NCBI GenBank assembly: GCA_019352875.1
Contig: JAAAFW010000015.1
Location: 550,455-614,454, forward strand
Origin: Pedobacter cryoconitis
Lineage (GTDB): Bacteria; Bacteroidota; Bacteroidia; Sphingobacteriales; Sphingobacteriaceae
Length of the DNA: 64,000 bases
Reading direction: 5' to 3'
Below the pieces are notes generated by a model that was not told the origin of the DNA, searched no databases, and saw only the letters and a program-made list of their open reading frames with translations. The stretch's first letter is position 1, and each line of letters begins with the position of its first letter. The translations under genes and the position numbers were made by a program. Shown piece by piece: positions 1-7,697 of the stretch.

Positions 1-317
1 TCTGTAATCAAATCCGGATTAGGGACAAATACCCTTTTTCGTACTTCAGCATCAGATATCGTGAGCAGTTTTAAGCTTTCCACTATGAGATCAGTCAGAT
101 AACGATAGTATTTAATCCTGATTGATGCCCGCTCTTGTGCCGATTTCTCTGGAAAAGCATGAAATAAATTTTCATCAACCACCTTACGCCTGTATCTGAA
201 GATATAATAGAGTATGATAAAGATAATATCAGATATAATATACAGCAGCCAAAAGGGCAGTAAAGAAAGGAGATAGAAAAATCCAGATATCAATACAGAA
301 AAAAAATGTTTAATCAT
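1..317 (-). CDS. Lysophospholipid acyltransferase (LpxL/HtrB-like), 5' part
   Basis: The minus strand is open from an ATG at 317 to the window edge, giving the first 105 codons of a protein that continues outside. It starts with a hydrophobic stretch (about residues 4-38, with LLPFWLLY) followed by RYRRKVVDENL, a pattern typical of the N-terminus of Bacteroidetes lipid A-type lysophospholipid acyltransferases, which sit on the inner membrane and move an acyl chain onto a lipid A or lysophospholipid acceptor. The following helix-rich part (FPEKSAQER, then YYRYLTDLIVES) also fits. The catalytic HX4D motif would lie beyond the edge and cannot be checked. The gene diverges from the HEPN gene at 498. 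The family call is from pattern recognition of the N-terminus only. Confidence 0.7.
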   Translation of the reverse strand, partial: MIKHFFSVLISGFFYLLSLLPFWLLYIISDIIFIILYYIFRYRRKVVDENLFHAFPEKSAQERASIRIKYYRYLTDLIVESLKLLTISDAEVRKRVFVPNPDLIT

Positions 318-497
318 TTAAATAAAATAGTTGATTGAGCAAAAATAAAAATAGAAAGAATATTAAAAGATATTGAAACCAGATTTTACTTAACGTAAAC
401 AATTAATTTCCGCTTCCTGAGACAATAGTTATAAAGACACATATAATCATATACTAAAACTGTTATTAAACAATAGTACCTCGTTAAATTAGCTATC

Positions 498-1364
498 ATG
501 AAAGAAGCCATGATGATATCAAACAATACGTACGCAAAAGAGTTTAAGAATCTTATCCTTTTAATTGCAGAAAAATATCAGCCATATCAAATTATATCAT
601 TTGCTGAAAAAACCAGGTTAGAACAGGCAGAAAGTTGTTTTCGAAACAATGAATCAGAGCAGAGTTTCGATTGTTGCCTGCTTATAATCACTCAAAATAC
701 CAGACGTGTGGTACATGATCTACAGGAGTTCTGCAATATGCATTTCGAATTTGGGGATATCACAACTATATGCCATGGAAAGCAAGCCATTCAGGAAGCA
801 GTTTTCAGCCAAAACAGGTTTTTCACTACTGTATTAAAAACAGGTAAGGTATTATATAGTGTAGATGGAATGGCTGTAGCAGATTTTATTTTACCTGATG
901 AATTACCCAGAAACTTAGAGGCCACAGAAACGCAATTTGAGAAAAGATATGCATTAGCCGACGCCTTTCTATCAGGTGCCGAAGTGTGCCTTAATAATGG
1001 GCAATATGCAATTTGCACATTTTTGCTGCATCAGGTTGTTGAACAATGCTGTATCACTATGATTACGCTGTTTATGCAATACCGTTCCGATATACATCAT
1101 CTTCATCGCCTGCTCAAATTGTGCCGGTGCTTCTCCGATGATCCATATAATCACTATCTGGCAAGTGGTGGGGAACGAAAAAAACTATTCGAAATATTGA
1201 CCAGAAGTTATTCAAGGGCTCGCTATAGTGAAACATTCAGCGTGAAAAAAGAGGATGCTATACAGCTTTATAAATTAGGCATCAACTTTACAACTCTCAC
1301 CAGAAAGCTTTGTAGAAAGAAAATTGAAGCCCTGACGACCGAATTTACGATAGCTCAATGCTAA
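498..1364 (+). CDS. HEPN domain protein with degenerate nucleotidyltransferase-like N-terminus
   Basis: This 288-residue soluble protein has two parts. Residues about 15-130 look like a worn nucleotidyltransferase fold (FDCCLLIITQN followed by a region resembling MNT domains) without a clear GS-x-D-x-D triad. Residues about 145-270 are a HEPN domain: a helix with YAICTFLLHQVVEQ, then FMQYRSDIHHLHRLL, which supplies an R-x4-H motif. In known systems HEPN proteins act as RNases or as partners of nucleotidyltransferases; fused MNT-HEPN proteins are widespread in Bacteroidetes, mostly without assigned role. No toxin-antitoxin partner is next to it: a methyltransferase follows convergently, with no gap between the two stop codons. 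Start at 498 was chosen as the first ATG; 510 and 513 are possible. Confidence 0.7.
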   Translation: MKEAMMISNNTYAKEFKNLILLIAEKYQPYQIISFAEKTRLEQAESCFRNNESEQSFDCCLLIITQNTRRVVHDLQEFCNMHFEFGDITTICHGKQAIQEAVFSQNRFFTTVLKTGKVLYSVDGMAVADFILPDELPRNLEATETQFEKRYALADAFLSGAEVCLNNGQYAICTFLLHQVVEQCCITMITLFMQYRSDIHHLHRLLKLCRCFSDDPYNHYLASGGERKKLFEILTRSYSRARYSETFSVKKEDAIQLYKLGINFTTLTRKLCRKKIEALTTEFTIAQC

Positions 1365-2036
1365 TTATTCAGGCTTTCTTGCCTCCAGGATGTAGAATTC
1401 CCGTTCTACATCCATACCGGCATTGCTTCTTATTTTTTCGCTAAAAGAGCTGAGATTTCCGAGTTCAAATCCAGCGCTTTTCAGGATATCAGAAACCTCT
1501 GACACATGATAAAGCTTAAAATTATAAGCTGTAAAAGGTAGTTTTTCCATGAAATCGCGACTGGCAAATGTAAGATATAAATGCCCTCCAGATATCAATA
1601 CCCGGAATATCTCCCGGGCGTATGCGACAGGGTGTTGCCAGAAATATAGTGTATTAACGCTAAATACTTTGGTGAAGACAGCATCCTTAAAATTCAAAAC
1701 ATCTCCATCTGATAATCCAAAGTCAGCCCGGCCTTGTTGAATAGGTATTTTGTTAAGTTTAATTGCCTCATTAACCATGGTTGATGAAATATCTACCCCG
1801 TTATATCTCAATGTACCATTCAGACTTAAAATTTCCGGCAGATGGCTTCCGTTACCCGGGCCAATCTCCAATATCAGGTCATCCGGTTCTATATTTAAAC
1901 ATTGGATCGTCTGTCGAATCATATTACCGTTGCTTTGTGCCATCTGATCAGCAGTTTTTAGGCCGTCCTCTCCGCTTGGACAATGCAACTGCCCTGCTAA
2001 TTTTTCAAACTTATTTCTTTCCTCAGATTCCGCCAT
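1365..2036 (-). CDS. Class I SAM-dependent methyltransferase
   Basis: The 223-residue protein carries the SAM-binding motif I LEIGPGNG at about residues 56-63, an acidic residue after the second strand (NGVDIS) and a later region SVNTLYFWQHP that matches the post-I and motif II part of Methyltransf_11/25 enzymes (UbiE/Tam-like). Such enzymes methylate small molecules in the cytoplasm; the acceptor cannot be told from sequence. It has no signal peptide. It ends directly against the stop of the HEPN gene and diverges from the VOC gene at 2121, so it is probably a single-gene transcript. Confidence 0.8.
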   Translation of the reverse strand: MAESEERNKFEKLAGQLHCPSGEDGLKTADQMAQSNGNMIRQTIQCLNIEPDDLILEIGPGNGSHLPEILSLNGTLRYNGVDISSTMVNEAIKLNKIPIQQGRADFGLSDGDVLNFKDAVFTKVFSVNTLYFWQHPVAYAREIFRVLISGGHLYLTFASRDFMEKLPFTAYNFKLYHVSEVSDILKSAGFELGNLSSFSEKIRSNAGMDVEREFYILEARKPE

Positions 2037-2120
2037 TACACTTTAATTATGCTTCAAAAATAATGAATTCCAATTTCCGAAGAAAAACAATCCTTACCTT
2101 TAAGAGTAAACGTTTAAACC

Positions 2121-2480
2121 ATGGCATTACTACAAATTATTCCGGAAATATTTTATGACGATATAAATACCGGTCTTCGTTTTTTTGTTGACGGATTAGG
2201 CTTTAACCTAGTCTATAATGATGATATATTATACCTCGTAAAACGGGATGAGCTAACGATCATGCTCTCTGTCAATACCGAATTTGCGAAAAGCGACCGC
2301 CCTCAAATCCGAATAAAAACAGATCGTATAGAAGAAATATATGATGAGATCAATCTAAAAGACGCCTCTCTCTTACACCCTAATCTGAATTATATTAAAA
2401 ATCAACCATGGGGTCTCAGGGAATTTGCCGTACTTGATCCCACTACAGTTTGCATCGTTTTTCAACAGGATCAATCATAA
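2121..2480 (+). CDS. VOC (glyoxalase/bleomycin-resistance-like) family protein
   Basis: A 119-residue protein of one vicinal-oxygen-chelate module pair: the N-terminal beta-alpha-beta unit (IPEIFYDDI, GLGFNLVYNDD) and the C-terminal WGLREFAVLDP motif typical of the family. Members include glyoxalase I, extradiol dioxygenases and antibiotic-sequestering proteins such as the bleomycin-binding protein. Specific function is not visible; the protein is too generic for a substrate claim. It ends 18 bases from the convergent stop of the TetX-like monooxygenase gene. Confidence 0.75.
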   Translation: MALLQIIPEIFYDDINTGLRFFVDGLGFNLVYNDDILYLVKRDELTIMLSVNTEFAKSDRPQIRIKTDRIEEIYDEINLKDASLLHPNLNYIKNQPWGLREFAVLDPTTVCIVFQQDQS

Positions 2481-2498
2481 CAACGCTTACTGTTTTTA

Positions 2499-3668
2499 TC
2501 AGGAGAGCACATCAGTCATAAATGATATAGCTTCATCCGAATGTAGCATTGCTGTAGACTCCATAGTTATCATCGCGACCTCGCTGGCTCTGGTTCGCAT
2601 TTGTTTTTCATAAAATGCTATTGCAGTCTGCAAATCGTCAAAACCTTCATTAGACAGACATTGGCTTAACTCCAGTGCATCAAGCATCGCCATGTTCACA
2701 CCTTCTCCTGCATACGGCGGCATCAGGTGTGCTGCATCTCCAAGCATTGTAATATTGGCTCCTGCTTTCCAGTTCTGGTCGAACGGCATACAATATTGTG
2801 GTCTTGGAATAAAAGAATTTTCAGCACTGGTAATCATTCCGTCCCATATGCCATCCCAATTGCTATATTCTTCTTTAAACCATAAAAGCAGTTGTTCCCG
2901 ATCTGTGAAATCCACGCTACAAGTCTTTGTCCAGGATTCTGCTGCCTTAAAACCGAAATAAAATGCAATGCTTCCATCACCTTTTGAACTCAAAATGATT
3001 GACTGATCGTTGCCAAATGCGAACACCTTACCTTCTTTTACCAGAGCATGAATTTCAGGTGCTTTTTCTGCGGAATCATGGATTAAGCCTTCTACAACTG
3101 TAATTCCTGAATAAAATGGCTTAATGTCAGTCATATACGTGCGAATTTTTGAATTAGCTCCATCAGCACCGATGACAATATCTGCGAAAACTGAATTTCC
3201 ATTTTTAAAGCTGATTTGCCAGCCATCACCTGAAGGCTCCATATTTACAAATTGACTATTCCAGATAATAGTTTCCGGTAATAGGGAATCAATTAAAATA
3301 TTCCTTAATGGGCCGCGATCTATTTCCGGACGGAAATGCGCATGGCCGAATGTGACTGTATCATCTCTCAATGTGGTATGTTGATCCGTCAGGATATTTC
3401 CTTTCCTGTCAACTATACGCAGTAAATCTGCATTTGGACGATAGTGTTCGATAAACTCCTCCATTAATCCTGCATCCTGCAATGCTTTTAAACCGGACTC
3501 ATTATGCAGATCCAGGGTTGCTCCCTGCTGCCTCACATTCTTATCGAGGTCTCTTTCGAAAACTTTTACTGTTACGCCCTTCATCTGGAGAAGTCTGGCT
3601 AGTACCAAGCCTCCCGGACCACCGCCAATAATGGCAATATTTTTTCCTTTTATCAATGTATTATTCAT
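2499..3668 (-). CDS. FAD-dependent monooxygenase, TetX-like
   Basis: A 389-residue flavoprotein of the class A aromatic hydroxylase family, close in layout to the tetracycline-inactivating monooxygenase TetX. It has the FAD Rossmann motif IAIIGGGPGG at residues 11-20, GATLDLH and a FRPEIDRGPLRNIL region (TetX: NPEINRNDLRAIL), VIGADGANSKIR (DG motif), and GDAAHLMPPYAGEGVN from about residue 310, nearly the same as in TetX. FAD and NADPH use follow from the family; tetracycline as substrate is not shown. An in-frame start at 3710 would add 14 residues, but a -7-like box (GATCTTTG on the minus strand, 3688-3695) lies between the two starts, so 3668 is preferred. It diverges from an AraC regulator. 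Confidence 0.85.
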   Translation of the reverse strand: MNNTLIKGKNIAIIGGGPGGLVLARLLQMKGVTVKVFERDLDKNVRQQGATLDLHNESGLKALQDAGLMEEFIEHYRPNADLLRIVDRKGNILTDQHTTLRDDTVTFGHAHFRPEIDRGPLRNILIDSLLPETIIWNSQFVNMEPSGDGWQISFKNGNSVFADIVIGADGANSKIRTYMTDIKPFYSGITVVEGLIHDSAEKAPEIHALVKEGKVFAFGNDQSIILSSKGDGSIAFYFGFKAAESWTKTCSVDFTDREQLLLWFKEEYSNWDGIWDGMITSAENSFIPRPQYCMPFDQNWKAGANITMLGDAAHLMPPYAGEGVNMAMLDALELSQCLSNEGFDDLQTAIAFYEKQMRTRASEVAMITMESTAMLHSDEAISFMTDVLS

Positions 3669-3687
3669 CGTTTCTATTTTACTAAAC

Positions 3688-3695
3688 CAAAGATC
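3688..3695 (-). promoter_or_regulatory. Putative -7 box for the TetX-like monooxygenase gene
   Basis: On the minus strand the sequence reads GATCTTTG, one base from the Bacteroidetes -7 consensus TAnnTTTG, with a TTG-containing stretch upstream. It lies 19 bases upstream of the ATG at 3668 and inside the longer reading frame that would start at 3710. Confidence 0.4.
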
Positions 3696-3757
3696 AGAAT
3701 ACATAAACAATTAAAATAGCTATATTGAGGCGAAAAATAGTCCTAAACGACCAAAAC

Positions 3758-4729
3758 ATGATTCTAGAATTTAAAGTCAATGGAGACATTGGTTTATTGC
3801 AGGCGTTTGCTGAAATACTGGGTACGACGGTAAACGATGGAATACTTACGATACCAGAAAGTATGGGTTCCGGATATCTCAGAGGTATAGATCTAGGAAA
3901 CCAGTTAAAAATAATGATCAGACTGTATCAACTTAAAGATGACTTTACATTCAGGAGATTGGGAGCCGGCAATATCAACGAAATGGTCGTTCTGGCGTTT
4001 CACAATTTCTTTGGTCAAAAGCAAAATGAACCACATTCCGGGCCATATATCCAAATCGCCTCTGCCGGAATGGATTCAGAGATCTTTCTTCCTGCAAATT
4101 CAAAAGTTGACACTATAATTATCGCAGTCAAAAAAGATCTGCTGGAAGAATTGCTGAAACCTGGTCCGGATGATGCCTTTCTGCAAAACATTATATCAGG
4201 ACAACAGCCCTATATTTACGAGCAAATTATATCACCTGAAATGCATTCAGTAGCAAACGGACTTATCAATGAACAGATACCGAAAGAATTACAGCATTTT
4301 CACAGCAGACTTCAGGCGGAACAATTAATATATCTTTTATTTTCAGAGCTGTTACGAAATCAGCGGGCTGCTGCATACCCTTTAAATGTAAATGATGTGA
4401 AAAATATATATACAATCAGGGATCAAATAATTGCAGATCTAAATATCTCTCCGAATTTACCCACATTGGCTATTGCAGCGGGTATGAGTGAGAGTAAAAT
4501 GAAAAGACTCTTCAAACAGATTTTTGGCAATAGTATTTACAGCTATTATCAATCTTTTCGGCTAAAAGAGGCTGCGTATCTGATCAGAGAAAAGAACATG
4601 TCAGTATCCGAAGCAGGTTATAAAATGGGCTTCTCAAATTTAAGTCACTTCACCAGGATATTCGAGAGATACATCGGACAAAAGCCAAAAAAATATTCCA
4701 CAACACAAGAATTTCTTAACTTAAAGTAG
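3758..4729 (+). CDS. AraC family transcriptional regulator
   Basis: A 323-residue cytoplasmic protein. The last 85 residues form the double helix-turn-helix of AraC/XylS regulators: first helix pair LPTLAIAAGMSESKMKRLFK, then the second with VSEAGYKMGFSNLSHFTRIF followed by GQKPKKY. The N-terminal 230 residues are a sensor-like domain without a recognisable ligand motif. The ATG at 3758 is preferred over an upstream TTG at 3725. It is divergent from the TetX-like monooxygenase, the usual place for a regulator of that gene, and the two share a roughly 90-base promoter region; that regulatory link is inference. Confidence 0.85.
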   Translation: MILEFKVNGDIGLLQAFAEILGTTVNDGILTIPESMGSGYLRGIDLGNQLKIMIRLYQLKDDFTFRRLGAGNINEMVVLAFHNFFGQKQNEPHSGPYIQIASAGMDSEIFLPANSKVDTIIIAVKKDLLEELLKPGPDDAFLQNIISGQQPYIYEQIISPEMHSVANGLINEQIPKELQHFHSRLQAEQLIYLLFSELLRNQRAAAYPLNVNDVKNIYTIRDQIIADLNISPNLPTLAIAAGMSESKMKRLFKQIFGNSIYSYYQSFRLKEAAYLIREKNMSVSEAGYKMGFSNLSHFTRIFERYIGQKPKKYSTTQEFLNLK

Positions 4730-4777
4730 TCCAACACAATAGCACGGCTTAGTTTTTGTTAGTTGGTAAAATTCTAT

Positions 4778-5575
4778 ATGATTACATCTGCTCCCATTCT
4801 TCAAATTACCTCCGCGGGTTATTTATTTCTGATAATCTCATTGTTGTCTGTCGGACTTGCAAAATTGTGGCTCATAAAAAAGAAGAAATCAGGAAACGCC
4901 ATTTTATTCCTCGCTTCCATACTTATTTGGTTTGCTTTAATGCTACCGGGTATGATTAGTCTCACATTCTTTGAAAGTGGTAACACCACTATACGGACTG
5001 CAGTTGCCGCATTCTGGGTAGTAGTTGCAGGGGTCTGCTGGTTTTACAGCAGATCTAAAAGAACGTTTTCTATCATTTCTCTAATGATGTCGTTGTTCGT
5101 CGGAATAGGTTTCCTGATGTTATTAGGCATGATGGGTGGCATGGGGTATTTTGTTTACTTGCGAATGTTTACTCATGAAAAAGATGACGCTCCTACCTGG
5201 GCAGTTTTCCTTTGTATATTTTTTCTGGCTGTGCTCTTATTAATCCTTTTGGGCAAATTATTCGAAGGGAAATCCCGTAAAATCGATAAAACTGAATTTA
5301 ATGATTTACAGGAGGCATTACGATTTCCAGAATTCGTATTGACTTTGGACTTAAGTGGACAAAATTTAAACTTATTTCCTAAACAAATTTTTAACTTCCC
5401 AAATCTCGCCGAATTAGATTTGAGTAATAATCAATTTACAACTCTTCCAACTGAAATTGGAAAAATGAAGAAACTGTCTAAAATAAGATTAACTAATAAT
5501 CCATTTACTGACCAGGAACGTGCGAACTTACGCAGAATTCTGCCTCAGGAACTTGAGCTGATATTCAGAAATTAA
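4778..5575 (+). CDS. Membrane protein with C-terminal leucine-rich repeats
   Basis: The 265-residue protein has about five transmembrane helices (residues about 10-32, 43-65, 75-92, 98-125, 140-165), then a cytosolic or periplasmic tail with about three leucine-rich repeat units: LDLSGQNLNLFPKQI, LAELDLSNNQFTTLP and LSKIRLTNNPFT. The LRR pattern LxxLxLxxNxFxxLP is the common bacterial type and usually serves protein binding. I do not recognise the whole protein as a named family. The ATG at 4778 was chosen over a TTG at 4763. The gene is 15 bases before the GIDE gene and appears to open an operon with GIDE and LemA genes. Confidence 0.7.
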   Translation: MITSAPILQITSAGYLFLIISLLSVGLAKLWLIKKKKSGNAILFLASILIWFALMLPGMISLTFFESGNTTIRTAVAAFWVVVAGVCWFYSRSKRTFSIISLMMSLFVGIGFLMLLGMMGGMGYFVYLRMFTHEKDDAPTWAVFLCIFFLAVLLLILLGKLFEGKSRKIDKTEFNDLQEALRFPEFVLTLDLSGQNLNLFPKQIFNFPNLAELDLSNNQFTTLPTEIGKMKKLSKIRLTNNPFTDQERANLRRILPQELELIFRN

Positions 5576-5590
5576 AGCTGCCAGATCTCT

Positions 5591-6637
5591 ATGAACGAAC
5601 TATTGCAATTCTTTAGCAGCCAGCAGATCGATATGCCGGTCTTAATATTCCTACTTATCTTCAGTGAGGGCACAGCTTTATTTTACACCCTGATTTTCAA
5701 AGGCCTGTTTGAAGTTAATATCCGTCCTAAATACTTATTTTTTATTACGCATCCCCTTTTAGTTGGCATTGCCTTTCTGGTCCGCCCCGGCTGGTCGTTA
5801 CTGGTTGTTGCTTTACTATTTGCCTCAATCTTCCTGATGGGAATAATTGGGATGGTCATTTCATTTTTTAGAAGCCGTAATGATAATAAAGAAACAAATA
5901 AGCGTTTTAATGACAAATATCAAACCCCAAAGAAGGAAAACTTTAAGAGTTCCCTCTTATCCATAGGCATATTGGGATTTGTTGGACTCGGATTCTGGCT
6001 ATACGCCGAAGGTAGGTTATCACTGATGCTGCTCATCATACCACTGATATTTATACTTGATTCGATCTTTTTCCCCACATCCAGGACACGGTTTTACAAA
6101 TTACAGGCAATATTACCTACCTCAAAAATGAATGCTGTAGCAATGGGTCTGGTAGAGGTTGCAGGTGATTTGATTGAGATAGAGCCTTTAATCTCACCCC
6201 ATTTCCAAACACCGTGTATAGGGTATTCCATTCGTATAGAAGAACGTAGGCGGGATAGTGATGGAAATACGACATGGAGCAAAATCTTCTCTGAGCGAAA
6301 AACGGGTACTTTCAGAATTAAAGATGAAACTGGTTCTATCACAGTTAATGGGGATGGACTTGACTACTATATAGAACGAATAGACAGGGAAGTAGAAAGT
6401 GGCGATAAACGATATTATGAAACCTATCTGAAAAACGACGATTACCTGCTACTGATTGGAAACGCCATTAGTAATAATGGCGAAACATTAATTCAAAAAG
6501 ATGATCATCACGGTGTTTTTGGAGTTGCATTTCCTCATGAAGTAGCTATTAAAAACAAGTTTACTCCATTATACAAATCATTTTTCACTACCTTATTTTT
6601 TATTACACTTATAATCATCTATATCATTATATCTTAA
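5591..6637 (+). CDS. GIDE-domain membrane protein
   Basis: A 348-residue membrane protein: transmembrane helices at about 17-40, 50-64, 70-92, 122-138 and 143-160, then a globular part (about 170-320) and a last helix (327-348). The segment from about 170, with LPTSKMNAVAMGLVEVAGDL and later SPHFQTPCIGYSIRIEE, matches the GIDE (MULAN/MAPL-like) domain, in which a small beta-rich domain sits between membrane helices. Bacterial GIDE proteins have no RING finger and their activity is unknown; they are repeatedly found beside LemA genes, and here LemA follows after 6 bases. An insertion near residues 255-290 is rich in charged and aromatic residues. Confidence 0.65.
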   Translation: MNELLQFFSSQQIDMPVLIFLLIFSEGTALFYTLIFKGLFEVNIRPKYLFFITHPLLVGIAFLVRPGWSLLVVALLFASIFLMGIIGMVISFFRSRNDNKETNKRFNDKYQTPKKENFKSSLLSIGILGFVGLGFWLYAEGRLSLMLLIIPLIFILDSIFFPTSRTRFYKLQAILPTSKMNAVAMGLVEVAGDLIEIEPLISPHFQTPCIGYSIRIEERRRDSDGNTTWSKIFSERKTGTFRIKDETGSITVNGDGLDYYIERIDREVESGDKRYYETYLKNDDYLLLIGNAISNNGETLIQKDDHHGVFGVAFPHEVAIKNKFTPLYKSFFTTLFFITLIIIYIIIS

Positions 6638-6643
6638 GTTATT

Positions 6644-7207
6644 ATGACCGCACAAAACATAACACTAATCGTAGGATTACTACTAATAATTATCGCTTTA
6701 AGTTTTTTCATCGGCATATTTAATAAGCTGGTCATGCTTAAAAACAATATCGAAAAAGCATTCATGAATATAGATGTGATTCTAAAGCAAAGAGCAGATG
6801 AAATTCCCGAACTGGTAAAAGTTACAGCTGCTTATCTGGAGCATGAGAAATCGATGTTAACTAATCTCACCAAACTAAGAACTGACTTTCTCAACTCCAC
6901 AACTATTGATGAAAAAATAGCAAATTCCAGTGAACTAACTAAAGCAACTAAATCTTTATTCGCTGTTTCCGAAAATTATCCGGCATTATTATCTAATAAT
7001 AATTTTCTTGAACTTCAGAAACGCGTCTCACAAATGGAAGATAAAATAGCCGACAGACGGGAATACTATAACGACAGTGTGAACCTTTATAATATTGGAA
7101 TACAAGAGTTTCCAAATCTACTTTTAGCCGGATTACTAGGATATCGCCAGAAAAATCTGTTTATCGTTTCACCAGAAGAAAAAGCATACAATGGTATTCA
7201 ACTTTAA
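6644..7207 (+). CDS. lemA: LemA family protein
   Basis: The 187-residue protein has one N-terminal membrane anchor (about 5-27) and then a long helical domain typical of LemA: NKLVMLKNNIEKAFMNIDV, LKQRADEIPELVKV, a YLEHEKSML region, and the ending LYNIGIQEFPNLLLAG. In family structures the helices form a bundle outside the membrane. LemA function is poorly known in all bacteria; it often pairs with TPM-domain or GIDE proteins. The gene overlaps the next coding region by 17 bases, suggesting translational coupling. The N-terminal topology (Nin or Nout) cannot be settled. Confidence 0.85.
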   Translation: MTAQNITLIVGLLLIIIALSFFIGIFNKLVMLKNNIEKAFMNIDVILKQRADEIPELVKVTAAYLEHEKSMLTNLTKLRTDFLNSTTIDEKIANSSELTKATKSLFAVSENYPALLSNNNFLELQKRVSQMEDKIADRREYYNDSVNLYNIGIQEFPNLLLAGLLGYRQKNLFIVSPEEKAYNGIQL

Positions 7208-7559
7208 TGAGTTTTTCGGATATGAAAACAGCATTAATCAACATCCTGATCAGGTATTGATCTATGGGTTTGGTATAATAATTTTCGGTTTATTAGGCCT
7301 CACGTTTGCCGCATTTATCCTGAGGAAAATAAAATTAATTGCCATAATTGATCATTTCATAGCACCCTTAATTATATCCCTGCTCCTATGTCTGGTAGTT
7401 GCTATATTACCGACACTCATCCTTTATCTGCTGGCGAGCGATGTCAGCGGTGTAAAACTGGTTTACTGCTGGATTACTATTTTCACCGGTATGACTTTTT
7501 TTTGCTTCTCAAACTATCAGACAATCAGAAATTGGGCAAATCTTTCGACAAGGAAATGA
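7191..7559 (+). CDS. Small multi-pass membrane protein of the LemA cluster
   Basis: A 122-residue protein with three likely membrane helices (about 23-44, 57-78, 88-106) and short loops. No family recognised. It begins inside the 3' end of the lemA gene (17-base overlap), which argues that it is a real, co-translated member of the cluster rather than a chance frame. Its loops are few and basic residues sit at residue 45-48 (RKIK) and the C-terminus (RNWANLSTRK), consistent with a cytosolic C-terminus. Confidence 0.6.
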   Translation: MVFNFNEFFGYENSINQHPDQVLIYGFGIIIFGLLGLTFAAFILRKIKLIAIIDHFIAPLIISLLLCLVVAILPTLILYLLASDVSGVKLVYCWITIFTGMTFFCFSNYQTIRNWANLSTRK

Positions 7560-7697
7560 AACTGTACGAAAGTGTTCATTTCTTGTCCGAAAATGTACAA
7601 TTGAAAATTCAAAATACACATAATACACTAAAAGTCAATATCTTAGCAATCAAATTCATAATGGCACAGCTTTTAGACAATTAGAAAAAAATGTGTT

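Noticed and set aside
498..2036. HEPN protein plus methyltransferase as a defence or toxin-antitoxin pair
   Set aside because: Convergent, each with its own promoter side, and the methyltransferase resembles UbiE/Tam-like enzymes, not a DNA methylase.
2121..4729. VOC protein and TetX-like monooxygenase as an antibiotic-resistance cassette
   Set aside because: The genes are convergent and not in one operon, with no mobile-element boundary; simple neighbourhood does not make a cassette.
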